Shown piece by piece: positions 6,125 through 13,500 of a stretch of DNA of 17,253 nt. Every line of letters begins with the position of its first letter. Within the stretch, counting starts at the first letter, position 1. A program made the position numbers and the translations under genes. The notes under the pieces were generated by a model, which worked only from the letters and a program-made list of their open reading frames with translations, had not been told where the DNA came from and did not search any database. Location: the NCBI GenBank assembly GCA_050330055.1, contig JBHJOF010000053.1, positions 1-17,253 of the forward strand, read 5' to 3'. Source of the stretch: JBHJOF01 sp050330055. GTDB lineage: Bacteria > Pseudomonadota > Alphaproteobacteria > Kiloniellales > JAKSDN01.

Positions 6125-8464
6125 ATGGGATCGCCGCTGCGCGTCCTGATCATTGACGATTCCGAGGACGACGCGCTTTTGTTGCTGCGCGAGCTCGCCC
6201 ACGGCGGCTATGAGCCTCGCCACCAGCGCGTCGATAATGCCGAGGCCCTGGGCCGGGCGCTCGATAGCGAGGAATGGGACGTTGTTCTCGGCGACTTCAC
6301 CATGCCGAGCTTCAGCGGCACGCAGGCGCTGTCTCTGGTGCGCGAACGTGGCCTCGATGTGCCATTCATCTTCGTTTCGGGCACCATGGGCGAGGACCTC
6401 GCCGTCGCGGCCATGAAGGCGGGCGCGCAGGACTATGTCGTAAAGGGCAACCTCGGGCGCCTGGTGCCGGCGATCGAGCGGGAGCTGCGCGAGGCCGGCG
6501 TGCGGCGCGAGGCGGCGCGCGCCGAGGAAACCCTGAGAAAGCTTTCGCGCGCGGTCGACAACAGCGCCAACCTGGTGCTGATCACCGATGCGGAGGGTGT
6601 GATCGAATACGTCAATCCGCGCCTGCTCCAGGTCACCGGCTACGCCGCCGACCATGTCATTGGCCGCAAGCCCTCGCTCTGGAAGTCGGGCATGACGGAC
6701 CAGCAGGACTACGCGCGGCTGTGGCAGACCATACTGGCGGGTGACGACTGGCACGGCGAGTTCATAAACCGATGCAGCGATGGAAGCCTGATAACCGTCT
6801 CCACGGTGATCTCGCCGATCAAGGACGCAAACGGTCGCGTAACTCACTTCATCGGCATCCAGGAGGACATTACGCAGCGCAAGGAGCTCGAGACCCAGCT
6901 CCGTCAGGCGCAGAAGATGGAGTCGGTCGGCCAGCTCACGGGCGGCGTCGCACACGACTTCAACAACCTTCTCGCCGTCATTATCGGCAACCTGGACCTC
7001 CTTCAGGACGAGCTCGAGGCGATGCCGGAGGCCCGGCAGCTAGCCCAGGACGCGCTCCAGGCCGGCCTGCGCGGCGCCGAGCTGACCCGCCGGCTGCTCG
7101 CCTTTGCGCGCAATCAGCCGCTCAATCCGAGACCTTTCGATCTCAATGGCCTGGTGACCGGCATCATGGATATGCTGAGCCGCACGCTGGGCGAGCAGAT
7201 CGAGATCGAAGTGATTCCCGCCCAAGACCTGTGGCTGGGGCTGGCCGATCCGTCCCAGGTGGAGTCAGCGCTTACAAACCTGGCGATCAACGCTCGCGAT
7301 GCCATGCCCGATGGCGGCCGGCTGACGATCGAGACGGCGAACAAGCACCTGGACGAGAGCTACGCCGCGGAGAGTATCGATGTCACGCCGGGCGACTATG
7401 TCATGCTCGCCGTCTCGGACAGCGGCGCCGGCATTCCGCCCGACATCCTCGACCGCGTCGTCGAGCCCTTCTTCACGACGAAAGAGGAAGGCAAGGGCAC
7501 GGGGCTGGGCCTGAGCATGATCTATGGCTTTGCCAAGCAGTCGCGCGGCCACATGAGACTCTACAGCGAAGTTGGACACGGCACGACGGTTCGGCTCTAT
7601 CTGCCGAGAGCCGCGCCCGGTGCGACGGTGGTCGAGGAGGCTCCGGCCGACAGCGCGGACGAGGGCACGGGCGATGCAACGATCCTTGTTGTCGAGGACA
7701 ACGCAGAAGTGCGCCGCGTCGTCGCGCGCCAGCTCGGCGGGCTCGGCTACCGTGTGATCGAGTCGGCGAATGCCGCGGCGGCGCTGCAGCCGCTCGCAAC
7801 GGAGACAGTCGATCTCCTCTTTACCGACGTGATCATGCCCGGCGGCATGACCGGGATCGAACTGGCTGGGCAAGCAAGGAGGCTGCGGCCGGGCCTCAAG
7901 GTGCTGGTCACGTCCGGCTTTGCCGAGGCTTCCCTGAACTTGGGCGGCGAGGCCGGCGGCGACATCGGCGTGTTGAGCAAGCCGTACCGCAAGGAGGAAC
8001 TTGCACGGCACGTGCGCAGGGCGCTCCGCGGCAACTACAAAGCGTCTGGCCGCGCACCGCGTTTGCTTCTGGTCGACGATGAGCCCGAGGTCGGCAAATT
8101 CGTTTGCAATGTGGGCAAGGCGGCCGGCTACGACGTGCGCTTCACCCGCTCCGCCGGCTCGTTCAAGGTCGAGTATCAGGCACGGCCACCGGACGTCGTG
8201 ATCCTGGACCTCGTCATGCCGGGCACGGATGGCATCGAGCTGCTGGCGTTTCTCGCCGAGCAGCGCAGTCGCGCGCAGATTCTGCTGATGAGCGGCTTCG
8301 ATGAGAGGATCCGCGAGGCCGCGCAACGCCTCGGCGAGGCGCAGGGCCTCATGATGGCCGGCATCGTGCCCAAGCCGGTCCGTGCCGACAAGCTGCGCGC
8401 GCTTTTGGAAAGCCTGGAGCAGGAGCGAAGTGCGCAGGCGACGCCGGGCGACGAGCAGACCTGA
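6125..8464 (+). CDS. soluble hybrid histidine kinase, REC-PAS-HisKA-HATPase-REC-REC
   Basis: A 779-residue cytoplasmic protein with no membrane segment. The N-terminal receiver (residues 5-125) has Asp11-Asp12, Asp57 in LGDFTMP and Lys107. A PAS domain covers about 139-265 (ITDAEGVIEYVNPRLLQVTGY). The HisKA domain has phosphoacceptor His277 in GGVAHDFNNLL, the H-box of the subfamily common in such hybrids. The HATPase domain (about 375-493) has NLAINARDAM, DSGAGIP and GKGTGLGLSM. Two receivers follow: one with Asp568 (TDVIMPGGMTG) and Lys619, the other with Asp695 (LDLVMPGTDG) and VPKP. All three receivers keep the phosphoacceptor. AAGGAGG five bases before 6125 fixes the start, although the frame is open upstream. 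It is the last gene of the cluster and probably integrates signals through a phosphorelay. There is no output domain. Confidence 0.93.
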   Translation: MGSPLRVLIIDDSEDDALLLLRELAHGGYEPRHQRVDNAEALGRALDSEEWDVVLGDFTMPSFSGTQALSLVRERGLDVPFIFVSGTMGEDLAVAAMKAGAQDYVVKGNLGRLVPAIERELREAGVRREAARAEETLRKLSRAVDNSANLVLITDAEGVIEYVNPRLLQVTGYAADHVIGRKPSLWKSGMTDQQDYARLWQTILAGDDWHGEFINRCSDGSLITVSTVISPIKDANGRVTHFIGIQEDITQRKELETQLRQAQKMESVGQLTGGVAHDFNNLLAVIIGNLDLLQDELEAMPEARQLAQDALQAGLRGAELTRRLLAFARNQPLNPRPFDLNGLVTGIMDMLSRTLGEQIEIEVIPAQDLWLGLADPSQVESALTNLAINARDAMPDGGRLTIETANKHLDESYAAESIDVTPGDYVMLAVSDSGAGIPPDILDRVVEPFFTTKEEGKGTGLGLSMIYGFAKQSRGHMRLYSEVGHGTTVRLYLPRAAPGATVVEEAPADSADEGTGDATILVVEDNAEVRRVVARQLGGLGYRVIESANAAAALQPLATETVDLLFTDVIMPGGMTGIELAGQARRLRPGLKVLVTSGFAEASLNLGGEAGGDIGVLSKPYRKEELARHVRRALRGNYKASGRAPRLLLVDDEPEVGKFVCNVGKAAGYDVRFTRSAGSFKVEYQARPPDVVILDLVMPGTDGIELLAFLAEQRSRAQILLMSGFDERIREAAQRLGEAQGLMMAGIVPKPVRADKLRALLESLEQERSAQATPGDEQT

Positions 8465-8489
8465 GTTCGGTCACCCGGCTCCTCGCGCC

Positions 8490-8622
8490 CTAGTACCAGC
8501 TATCGCAATAGCGTGAGTCTGGCCCCATCCTTCGACAGGCTCAGGATGAGGTCCTCATGCTGAGCTTGTCGAAGTATGAGGGCCGGTGCCACGTAACACC
8601 CATTTGTGATTCCCGGTACTAG
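8490..8622. repeat. 133-bp element with inverted ends and an internal near-perfect hairpin
   Basis: The ends are an exact 8-bp inverted repeat (CTAGTACC at 8490-8497, GGTACTAG at 8615-8622). Similarity continues imperfectly inward, with about 17 of 24 positions matching. Inside is a hairpin with 25-base arms (8527-8551 and 8553-8577, 22 of 25 paired around a single base). Its sequence resembles the CTTCGACA-GGCTCAGGATGAGG palindromes scattered through many proteobacterial genomes. It fills the gap between the convergent sensory operon and the glycosyltransferase and could act as a two-way transcription stop. No open frame inside is credible. Confidence 0.72.
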
Positions 8623-8633
8623 ACGCCGGCCGC

Positions 8634-9923
8634 TCAGCCCTGGCCCTCGAGCAGCCCGTCGAGCAGCTGCGCCGCCTTCTTGCGGCCGTCCTGCGAGCGC
8701 ATGTGGGCGCTGGTCGCCTTCAGCTTGGCCAGCATCGCCTGGTCGGTCAGCAGGGTCTCGATCGCCTTGGCGAGCTGCGGCTCGCTCCAGTCGGCGCGGT
8801 GCATCTTCAGGCCGTGGCCGGTCTCCTGCACCCGCGTGGCGTTGTCGTGCCCGTCCCAGACGTAGGGCATGATGATCGCCGGCTTGCCGAAGTAGAGGCA
8901 CTCGGTGAAGGAGTTGTTGCCGCCGTGGTGGATCACCGCGTCGGCCTGCGGGATCACCGAGGGCTGCGGGAACCAGGAGTCGATCTGTACGTTGGGCGGC
9001 ACCTCGCCATAGGCGTCCTTGTAGTCGCCGACGTTGATCAGGGCGCGATAGGGCAGCTTGCCGATCGCGGCGATCAGACGCTTGATGGTGTCGGTATCGC
9101 CGGCGCCCAGGCTGCCGAAGCTGACGTAGAGCAGAGGCTTGTCGTCGTTGGCGGCAAAGTCGGGCACCTGGTAGGGCGCCTCTTCGCGCACGCAGCCTTC
9201 GAGATACTGGAAACGCTTGGAGTCGAGCGGGTTGCGCCGCTTGAACTTCACCGGCTCGGGATAGAGCAGCAGGTTGAGCCAGGGCGAGGCCTCGAAAAAC
9301 TCGCCCAAGGGATAGGGCTTCTCGCCGCAGTCCTTGAGGAAGGCATTGAACTTGTCGTGCGTCGGCTTGACCACCTCGTTGAAGCGCTTGGTGAACCTCT
9401 CGAAGCAGGCCTTGTCGCTCTCGCCGCAGCCCGACAGGTGGGGCGAAATGTCCGGATCGGCGATCTCGTTCTCGCTGCAGGAGATGATGCGAACCCAGGG
9501 CACGCCGTAGCGCTTGGTGGCGGGAAAGAGGATCACGTTGTCGATGCAGATCAGGTCCGGCTTGATCTCGTCCAACACCTTGGGCAAGTCCTTCTCGGCC
9601 CAGATCGCGGTCTCGACGATCGCCTCCCAGCACTCCTTCACGTAGTTGTCGATCTGCTCGTAGGGCGCCTTGTTGAAGTTCGGGATGTGGCCGTTGATGA
9701 AGTCGGACCAGTACTTGGCCATCTCCTCGGGCGGCATGGGCGCCGACATGTTGACGGTGAACTCCTCGAAGCCGTAGCCCTTGAATACCCCGGTGAAGCC
9801 GGGGTCGCGCAGGAACACGGCGCGGTGGCCCAGCGCCTCGCACGCTTGGGCGATGCCGACCGAATTCAACGCCGGCCCGAAGGCCCCCTCCGGAAAGAAC
9901 GCAATGGTCTTCTTCTGGCCCAT
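8634..9923 (-). CDS. glycosyltransferase, GT-B fold, family 1 (UGT/MGT-like)
   Basis: A 429-residue cytoplasmic or peripheral glycosyltransferase. The N-terminal acceptor half starts with IAFFPEGAFGPALNSVGIAQACEALGHRAVFL and includes LDEIKPDLICIDN. The C-terminal half has LLYVSFGSLG and then the nucleotide-sugar binding signature HHGGNNSFTECLYFGKP, followed by PYVWDGHDNATRVQETGHG (about residues 328-375), matching the family-1 donor site. A strong Shine-Dalgarno (GAGGAGAGGAGG) precedes the ATG. No membrane segment or signal is seen. The acceptor (lipid, sterol, polyketide or other small molecule) cannot be told from sequence. No biosynthetic partner lies nearby, and the upstream gene on the same strand is separated by a 276-bp repeat-bearing gap, so it is probably transcribed alone. 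Confidence 0.88.
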   Translation of the reverse strand: MGQKKTIAFFPEGAFGPALNSVGIAQACEALGHRAVFLRDPGFTGVFKGYGFEEFTVNMSAPMPPEEMAKYWSDFINGHIPNFNKAPYEQIDNYVKECWEAIVETAIWAEKDLPKVLDEIKPDLICIDNVILFPATKRYGVPWVRIISCSENEIADPDISPHLSGCGESDKACFERFTKRFNEVVKPTHDKFNAFLKDCGEKPYPLGEFFEASPWLNLLLYPEPVKFKRRNPLDSKRFQYLEGCVREEAPYQVPDFAANDDKPLLYVSFGSLGAGDTDTIKRLIAAIGKLPYRALINVGDYKDAYGEVPPNVQIDSWFPQPSVIPQADAVIHHGGNNSFTECLYFGKPAIIMPYVWDGHDNATRVQETGHGLKMHRADWSEPQLAKAIETLLTDQAMLAKLKATSAHMRSQDGRKKAAQLLDGLLEGQG

Positions 9924-9977
9924 GGCCGGATACCTCCTCTCCTCAGCTTGTCGCCGTATGATCCCCGCATTGCCCCG

Positions 9978-10119
9978 CTACAAGATTCACACATTCGCGC
10001 GGCGGTCCCGCAACGCCTGTACACACACGGCACTGTCGTCCCGGCAACAAGTGCCGGGACGACAGCCTTGGGCGTGGCGAGGGCGATCCCCTCCCGCCCG
10101 AGATGTGTGGACGCCGTAG
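9978..10119 (+). repeat. dispersed intergenic repeat, copy A (short form)
   Basis: This copy begins CTACAAGATTCACACATTCG and ends GATGTGTGGACGCCGTAG. The ends are imperfect inverted repeats sharing CTAC and CACACAT. The core is a perfect 14-bp hairpin (10033-10046 with 10052-10065, five-base loop). The same left end, core and right end occur at 13264 and 14736 in the same orientation. This copy lacks the extra internal hairpins of the other two. It lies between the glycosyltransferase and the leucine-rich repeat gene. Confidence 0.85.
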
Positions 10120-10199
10120 CATGGTCCCGGGAGCAGCCATAGCATAGCCGCAGGCCGAGCGCCCAGTCCGTCGCCGGCGGGCGCCTGGTCGCGCGAGCA

Positions 10200-11411
10200 T
10201 CACGGATAGATGATCCTGACCTCGCTGCCCTCGGCCCGGGTCAGTGACTGCTGCAGCGCCGTGACGGCCTCGGGCGGCACCGGGGCGGCCGACAGGTCCA
10301 GCGACTCCAGGCCGCCATGGCCGTGCAGCGGCGCAAGATCGGTTACCTGGGTGCGCGAGAGATCGACCGTCAGCAGCGCGGACAGCTCCGTCAACGGCGT
10401 CAGGTCGGACACCGGCGTTTCGGACAGGCTGAGCCATTCCAGGGCGTTCAGGCTGGCCAGCGGCGCCAGGTCGGCGGCCTGGGTGCCGGTCAGCAGCAGC
10501 ATGCGCAGCTCGCCGAGCCGGCCGATCGGAGTCAGGTCGGCGATGGCGGTGCGTCCGAGGTCGATGACCCGAAGCTGGCCGAGGCGGGCGAGGAGCCTGA
10601 AGTCCTGCACCTTGGTCCCGGAGACATCCAATGCGGTCAGATCGGCCAACCCGGACAGCGGAGCCAGATCGGTCACCGGCGCGTTGGCCAGCACGAGCAC
10701 CTTCAGGGAGGTAAGGCCCGCCAGCGGATCGAGGCTGGCGATCCCGGTATCGGACAGATCGAGCTCCTCGAGCGCTTCCATGCTGGAGAGCGGCGCGATA
10801 TCGGCAATGGGCGTGCCGGACAGGTAGAGGACGCGCAGCGCCTGCAGCGACGAGAGCTGCCCGAGCTCGGCGACCTGCGTCTGCGACAGGTTGAGCCATC
10901 TGAGCTTCGGCGTGCCCTGCAGCGGGCCCAAATCGCTGATCGCCGTCGCCGACAGATCCAGGACCCGCAGGCCGGACAGGCCTGCCAAGGGACCAAGGTC
11001 GACCACCTGGCTGCCCGAGATGTCGAGCCATTGCAGCTCGCTCAGGCTCGCGATCGGCGAGAGGTCCGATATCTCGCAGTCGACCAGGGAGAGCTGCTTG
11101 ACGTTGCCGATCTCCTCCAAGTGCGGCAGGGCCGCGCGCAGCGTCGATTGCCTCGCACCCTGGGGAAAGACGATGCGATTGCCGCCGCTTTCCTCGTCCC
11201 GTGCGACCGTTATGCCGAGGTCGGCGAGTTCCCGCCGGGCCCCATAGTCGCGCAGCTGCGTGGCGCCGACGACGAAGTACCAGGCCGCGCCGACAGCGAT
11301 GGCCAGCAACACGGCGAGCGCAGCGGCCACCACCAGCCGGCGCTGCCGTCCGCCCCGCCGCGTCTCGCCTGCCGCCTCAATCACCGGCGCGCCCGGCTGA
11401 TGCTGTTGCAC
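10200..11411 (-). CDS. membrane-anchored leucine-rich repeat protein (22-residue repeats)
   Basis: A 403-residue protein of unknown function. A basic N-terminus (RRGGRQRR) is followed by one membrane helix (about residues 25-48), which suggests a signal anchor with the bulk in the periplasm. After a linker, about thirteen consecutive 22-residue units run from roughly residue 100 to the C-terminus on the pattern LxxLDLSxTxIxDLxPLxxL, the SDS22/internalin type of solenoid. There is no catalytic or sorting domain. The start is a GTG at 11409-11411. A TGA stop lies in frame one codon upstream, so it cannot start earlier, and I see no good Shine-Dalgarno. GTG at codon 10 is an alternative. It lies 146 bp downstream of the permease gene on the same strand. 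A role in protein binding at the envelope is the natural inference. Confidence 0.85.
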   Translation of the reverse strand: MQQHQPGAPVIEAAGETRRGGRQRRLVVAAALAVLLAIAVGAAWYFVVGATQLRDYGARRELADLGITVARDEESGGNRIVFPQGARQSTLRAALPHLEEIGNVKQLSLVDCEISDLSPIASLSELQWLDISGSQVVDLGPLAGLSGLRVLDLSATAISDLGPLQGTPKLRWLNLSQTQVAELGQLSSLQALRVLYLSGTPIADIAPLSSMEALEELDLSDTGIASLDPLAGLTSLKVLVLANAPVTDLAPLSGLADLTALDVSGTKVQDFRLLARLGQLRVIDLGRTAIADLTPIGRLGELRMLLLTGTQAADLAPLASLNALEWLSLSETPVSDLTPLTELSALLTVDLSRTQVTDLAPLHGHGGLESLDLSAAPVPPEAVTALQQSLTRAEGSEVRIIYP

Positions 11412-11557
11412 GGCTCACGCGCTCGATGCCTGGCCAAGGCAAATTGTATGTGTGCATCCGTTATCGCACGCCCCTCTGCCGTGCGCTGGCCCTCAGCATG
11501 ACCCGACAGCGGCTTGATCTCAATGCATCTCTGATGCCGCGCGCCATTGCTCCCTCG

Positions 11558-12343
11558 CTAGGGCGCCAGGCCGCGGCCCATGCGCTGGGACAGCAGCACC
11601 AGGGTGAAGCTGACGCCCAGCACGATGGTGGCGATGGCGTTCACCTCGGGCGTGACGCCGAAGCGGATCATCGAATAGACCTGCATGGGGAAGGTGGTCG
11701 AGGCCGGCCCGGCGCCGGCGGTGAAGAAGGCGATGATGAACTCGTCCACCGAAAGCGTGAAGGCGAGCAGCGCGCCCGCCAGCACGCCGGGAAAGATGAT
11801 CGGCAGGATGATGCGCCGGAAGGTGGTCCACTGGCTCGCCCCCAGGTCGATCGAAGCCTCGATGATCGAGCGGTCGAAGTCGCGCAGCCGGGTGCGCACC
11901 ACGGCGCAGACGAAGGCGATGTTGAAGACGACGTGCGAAAGGATGATCGAATGCAGGCCGAGCGTCATGTTCAGGAAGCTGTAGAAGGACAGCAGCGCGA
12001 TGGCGAGCACGATGTCGGGAATGATCATCGGCACGAATACGAAGGCGTCGAGAAAGCTGCTGCGCCGCCCCTGCTCCAGTCCCAGGGCGAGCAGCGTGCC
12101 GATCGCGGTTGCCAGCAGGGTCGAGACCGCGGCGACGATCAGCGTATTGACGACCGAGCGCAGGATCGCCTGGTTCGCCGCCAGCGCGCCGTACCACTTG
12201 AACGAGACGCCGCTCCAGGCGGTCGGCAGGCCGCTCTCGTTGAACGACAGCACCACCAGCACGGCGATCGGCCCATAGAGGAAGAGGTAGACCAGGGCGG
12301 CGTGCGCGCTCAGCAGGCGTCCTTCGAAGCCTCCCCTAGTCAT
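11558..12343 (-). CDS. ABC transporter permease, PotC/PotI-like
   Basis: A 261-residue inner-membrane permease with about six hydrophobic segments. The cytoplasmic EAA loop (EASIDLGASQWTTFRRIILPIIFPG) contacts the ATPase subunit. Sequence character and length match the PotC/PotI/YdcV branch of polyamine-type importers. The start codon at 12341-12343 overlaps the end of the upstream permease gene by eight bases, implying translational coupling. The likely transport direction is import of a small cationic or amino-type solute supplied by the binding protein encoded at 13501-14553. The exact substrate is not determined. Confidence 0.9.
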   Translation of the reverse strand: MTRGGFEGRLLSAHAALVYLFLYGPIAVLVVLSFNESGLPTAWSGVSFKWYGALAANQAILRSVVNTLIVAAVSTLLATAIGTLLALGLEQGRRSSFLDAFVFVPMIIPDIVLAIALLSFYSFLNMTLGLHSIILSHVVFNIAFVCAVVRTRLRDFDRSIIEASIDLGASQWTTFRRIILPIIFPGVLAGALLAFTLSVDEFIIAFFTAGAGPASTTFPMQVYSMIRFGVTPEVNAIATIVLGVSFTLVLLSQRMGRGLAP

Positions 12344-13190
12344 GGCGCCGCCCGGCGGAGGAGCGGTTGACCAGCCAGGCCTGCACGAACAGCAGGCTCA
12401 GCATGATGCCGATCAGCATGAAAGCCAGGCTGGCGCCGAAGGGCCAGTCGCGGGCCGAGAGGAACTGATCGTAGATCAGGTTGCCGACCATGATGCTGCG
12501 GCCGCCGCCCAAGAGGTCGGGCGTGATGAAGTTGCCGATCGACAGCACGAAGACGAAGACCGAGCCGGCGGCGATACCCGGCAGGGTGAGCGGCAGGGTG
12601 ACGTTGGCGAAGGTCTGCGCCTTGCTCGCCCCCAGGTCGGCCGAGGCCTCGCACAGCTCGGGCCCGAGCCGGGCGATCGAGGAATAGAGCGTCAGGATCA
12701 TGAACGGCAGGTAGGCGTAGAGCAGCCCGACCACGATGGCGAACTGGTTGTAGAGCAGCGGCAACGGCTGCTCGACCAGGCCGAGCCCGGCCAGCGAGCG
12801 GTTGATCAGGCCTTCGCGGTTGAGCAGCACGATCCAGGCGTAGGTGCGGATCAGGTAGTTGCTCCAGAACGGCAGGATCGCGAGGATCAGGAAGGCCCTC
12901 TGCTGCCTGGGCGGGCGCTGGGCGATGAAGTAGGCCGCGGGATAGCCGATCAGCAGCGCCAGCAGGGTGGTCAGCGCGGCGATCTTGAGCGAGGTCAGGA
13001 AGATCCTGAGGTAGAGCGGGTCGAGCGCCCGCAGGTAGTTGTCGAACCCGAAGACGTAGTCGATGCCGCCGTAGACGCCGCGCTCGAAGAAGCTGTAGGC
13101 GAAGACCAGGGCGCAGGGCACGACCAGCAGGAGGGTGAGCCAAGCCATCCCCGGGCCGAGCAGGACGACCTGGCGCAGCCGCGCAGCCAT
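12336..13190 (-). CDS. ABC transporter permease, PotB/PotH-like
   Basis: A 284-residue inner-membrane permease, first of the coupled pair. It opens with a typical first helix (GMAWLTLLLVVPCALVFAYSFFERG) and contains the EAA loop EASADLGASKAQTFANVTLPLTLPG near residues 180-205. The frame is open upstream to 13361, but those 57 extra residues are translation of the intergenic repeat at 13264-13461 and are Arg/Cys-rich without similarity to permeases. The start at 13190 (MAARLRQ) has GGAG about ten bases upstream and gives the normal family length. Substrate choice follows the binding protein and is probably polyamine-like. Confidence 0.9.
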   Translation of the reverse strand: MAARLRQVVLLGPGMAWLTLLLVVPCALVFAYSFFERGVYGGIDYVFGFDNYLRALDPLYLRIFLTSLKIAALTTLLALLIGYPAAYFIAQRPPRQQRAFLILAILPFWSNYLIRTYAWIVLLNREGLINRSLAGLGLVEQPLPLLYNQFAIVVGLLYAYLPFMILTLYSSIARLGPELCEASADLGASKAQTFANVTLPLTLPGIAAGSVFVFVLSIGNFITPDLLGGGRSIMVGNLIYDQFLSARDWPFGASLAFMLIGIMLSLLFVQAWLVNRSSAGRRHD

Positions 13191-13263
13191 GGTCAGTGAT
13201 CTCCGGACTGGCTTGACATGAGCGCCATAATCGGTGGCGTCCAGCCTGCGCTCCGTCCCACCC

Positions 13264-13461
13264 CTACGAGATTCACATATCTCACCCGGCGGTCTCGCAA
13301 GGCATACATGCACCATTGTCGTCCCGGGGCTTGTCCCCGGGACCCAATGGCACCAGCGCATGCACGGTTAGGCCGATGGGTCCCGGCAACAAGTGCCGGG
13401 ACGACAATCTTGACAGTGGCAAGGACGGGCCTCTCCTGCCAGAGATGTGTGAAGACCGTAG
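13264..13461 (+). repeat. dispersed intergenic repeat, copy B (long form) inside the ABC transporter operon
   Basis: The ends are inverted repeats: 13262-13283 and 13442-13463 pair at 18 of 22 positions. The palindromic core (13315-13408) is closed by a perfect 13-bp stem (13315-13327 with 13396-13408). Within it lie CCCGGGG-CTTGT-CCCCGGG (13323-13341), a GGGACCCA/TGGGTCCC pair and a CCCGGCA/TGCCGGG hairpin, so the transcript could fold as a cloverleaf. It lies 39 bp after the binding-protein stop and about 75 bp before the permease start, all within what should be one transcript. Confidence 0.87.
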
Positions 13462-13500
13462 GGCCCACCCTCGGGGCGCGCCCCGCCGCTCAACGGCCGC

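Noticed and set aside
8500..9843. 447-codon minus-strand frame over the glycosyltransferase
   Set aside because: Arg/Gln-rich out-of-frame translation. The glycosyltransferase frame has the family signatures and a strong Shine-Dalgarno.
10317..11501. 394-codon plus-strand frame opposite the leucine-rich repeat gene
   Set aside because: Its repetitive Gln/Arg-rich protein only mirrors the DNA repeats of the gene on the other strand.
12340..13143. Alternative minus-strand frame inside the first permease gene
   Set aside because: Arg/Pro/Leu-rich with no membrane pattern, and an overlapping shadow of a well-supported permease.
13473..13484. 12-bp palindrome GGGGCGCGCCCC after the binding-protein gene
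   Set aside because: Easily produced by chance in GC-rich DNA, has no T tract, and the adjacent repeat copy B explains more of the structure.
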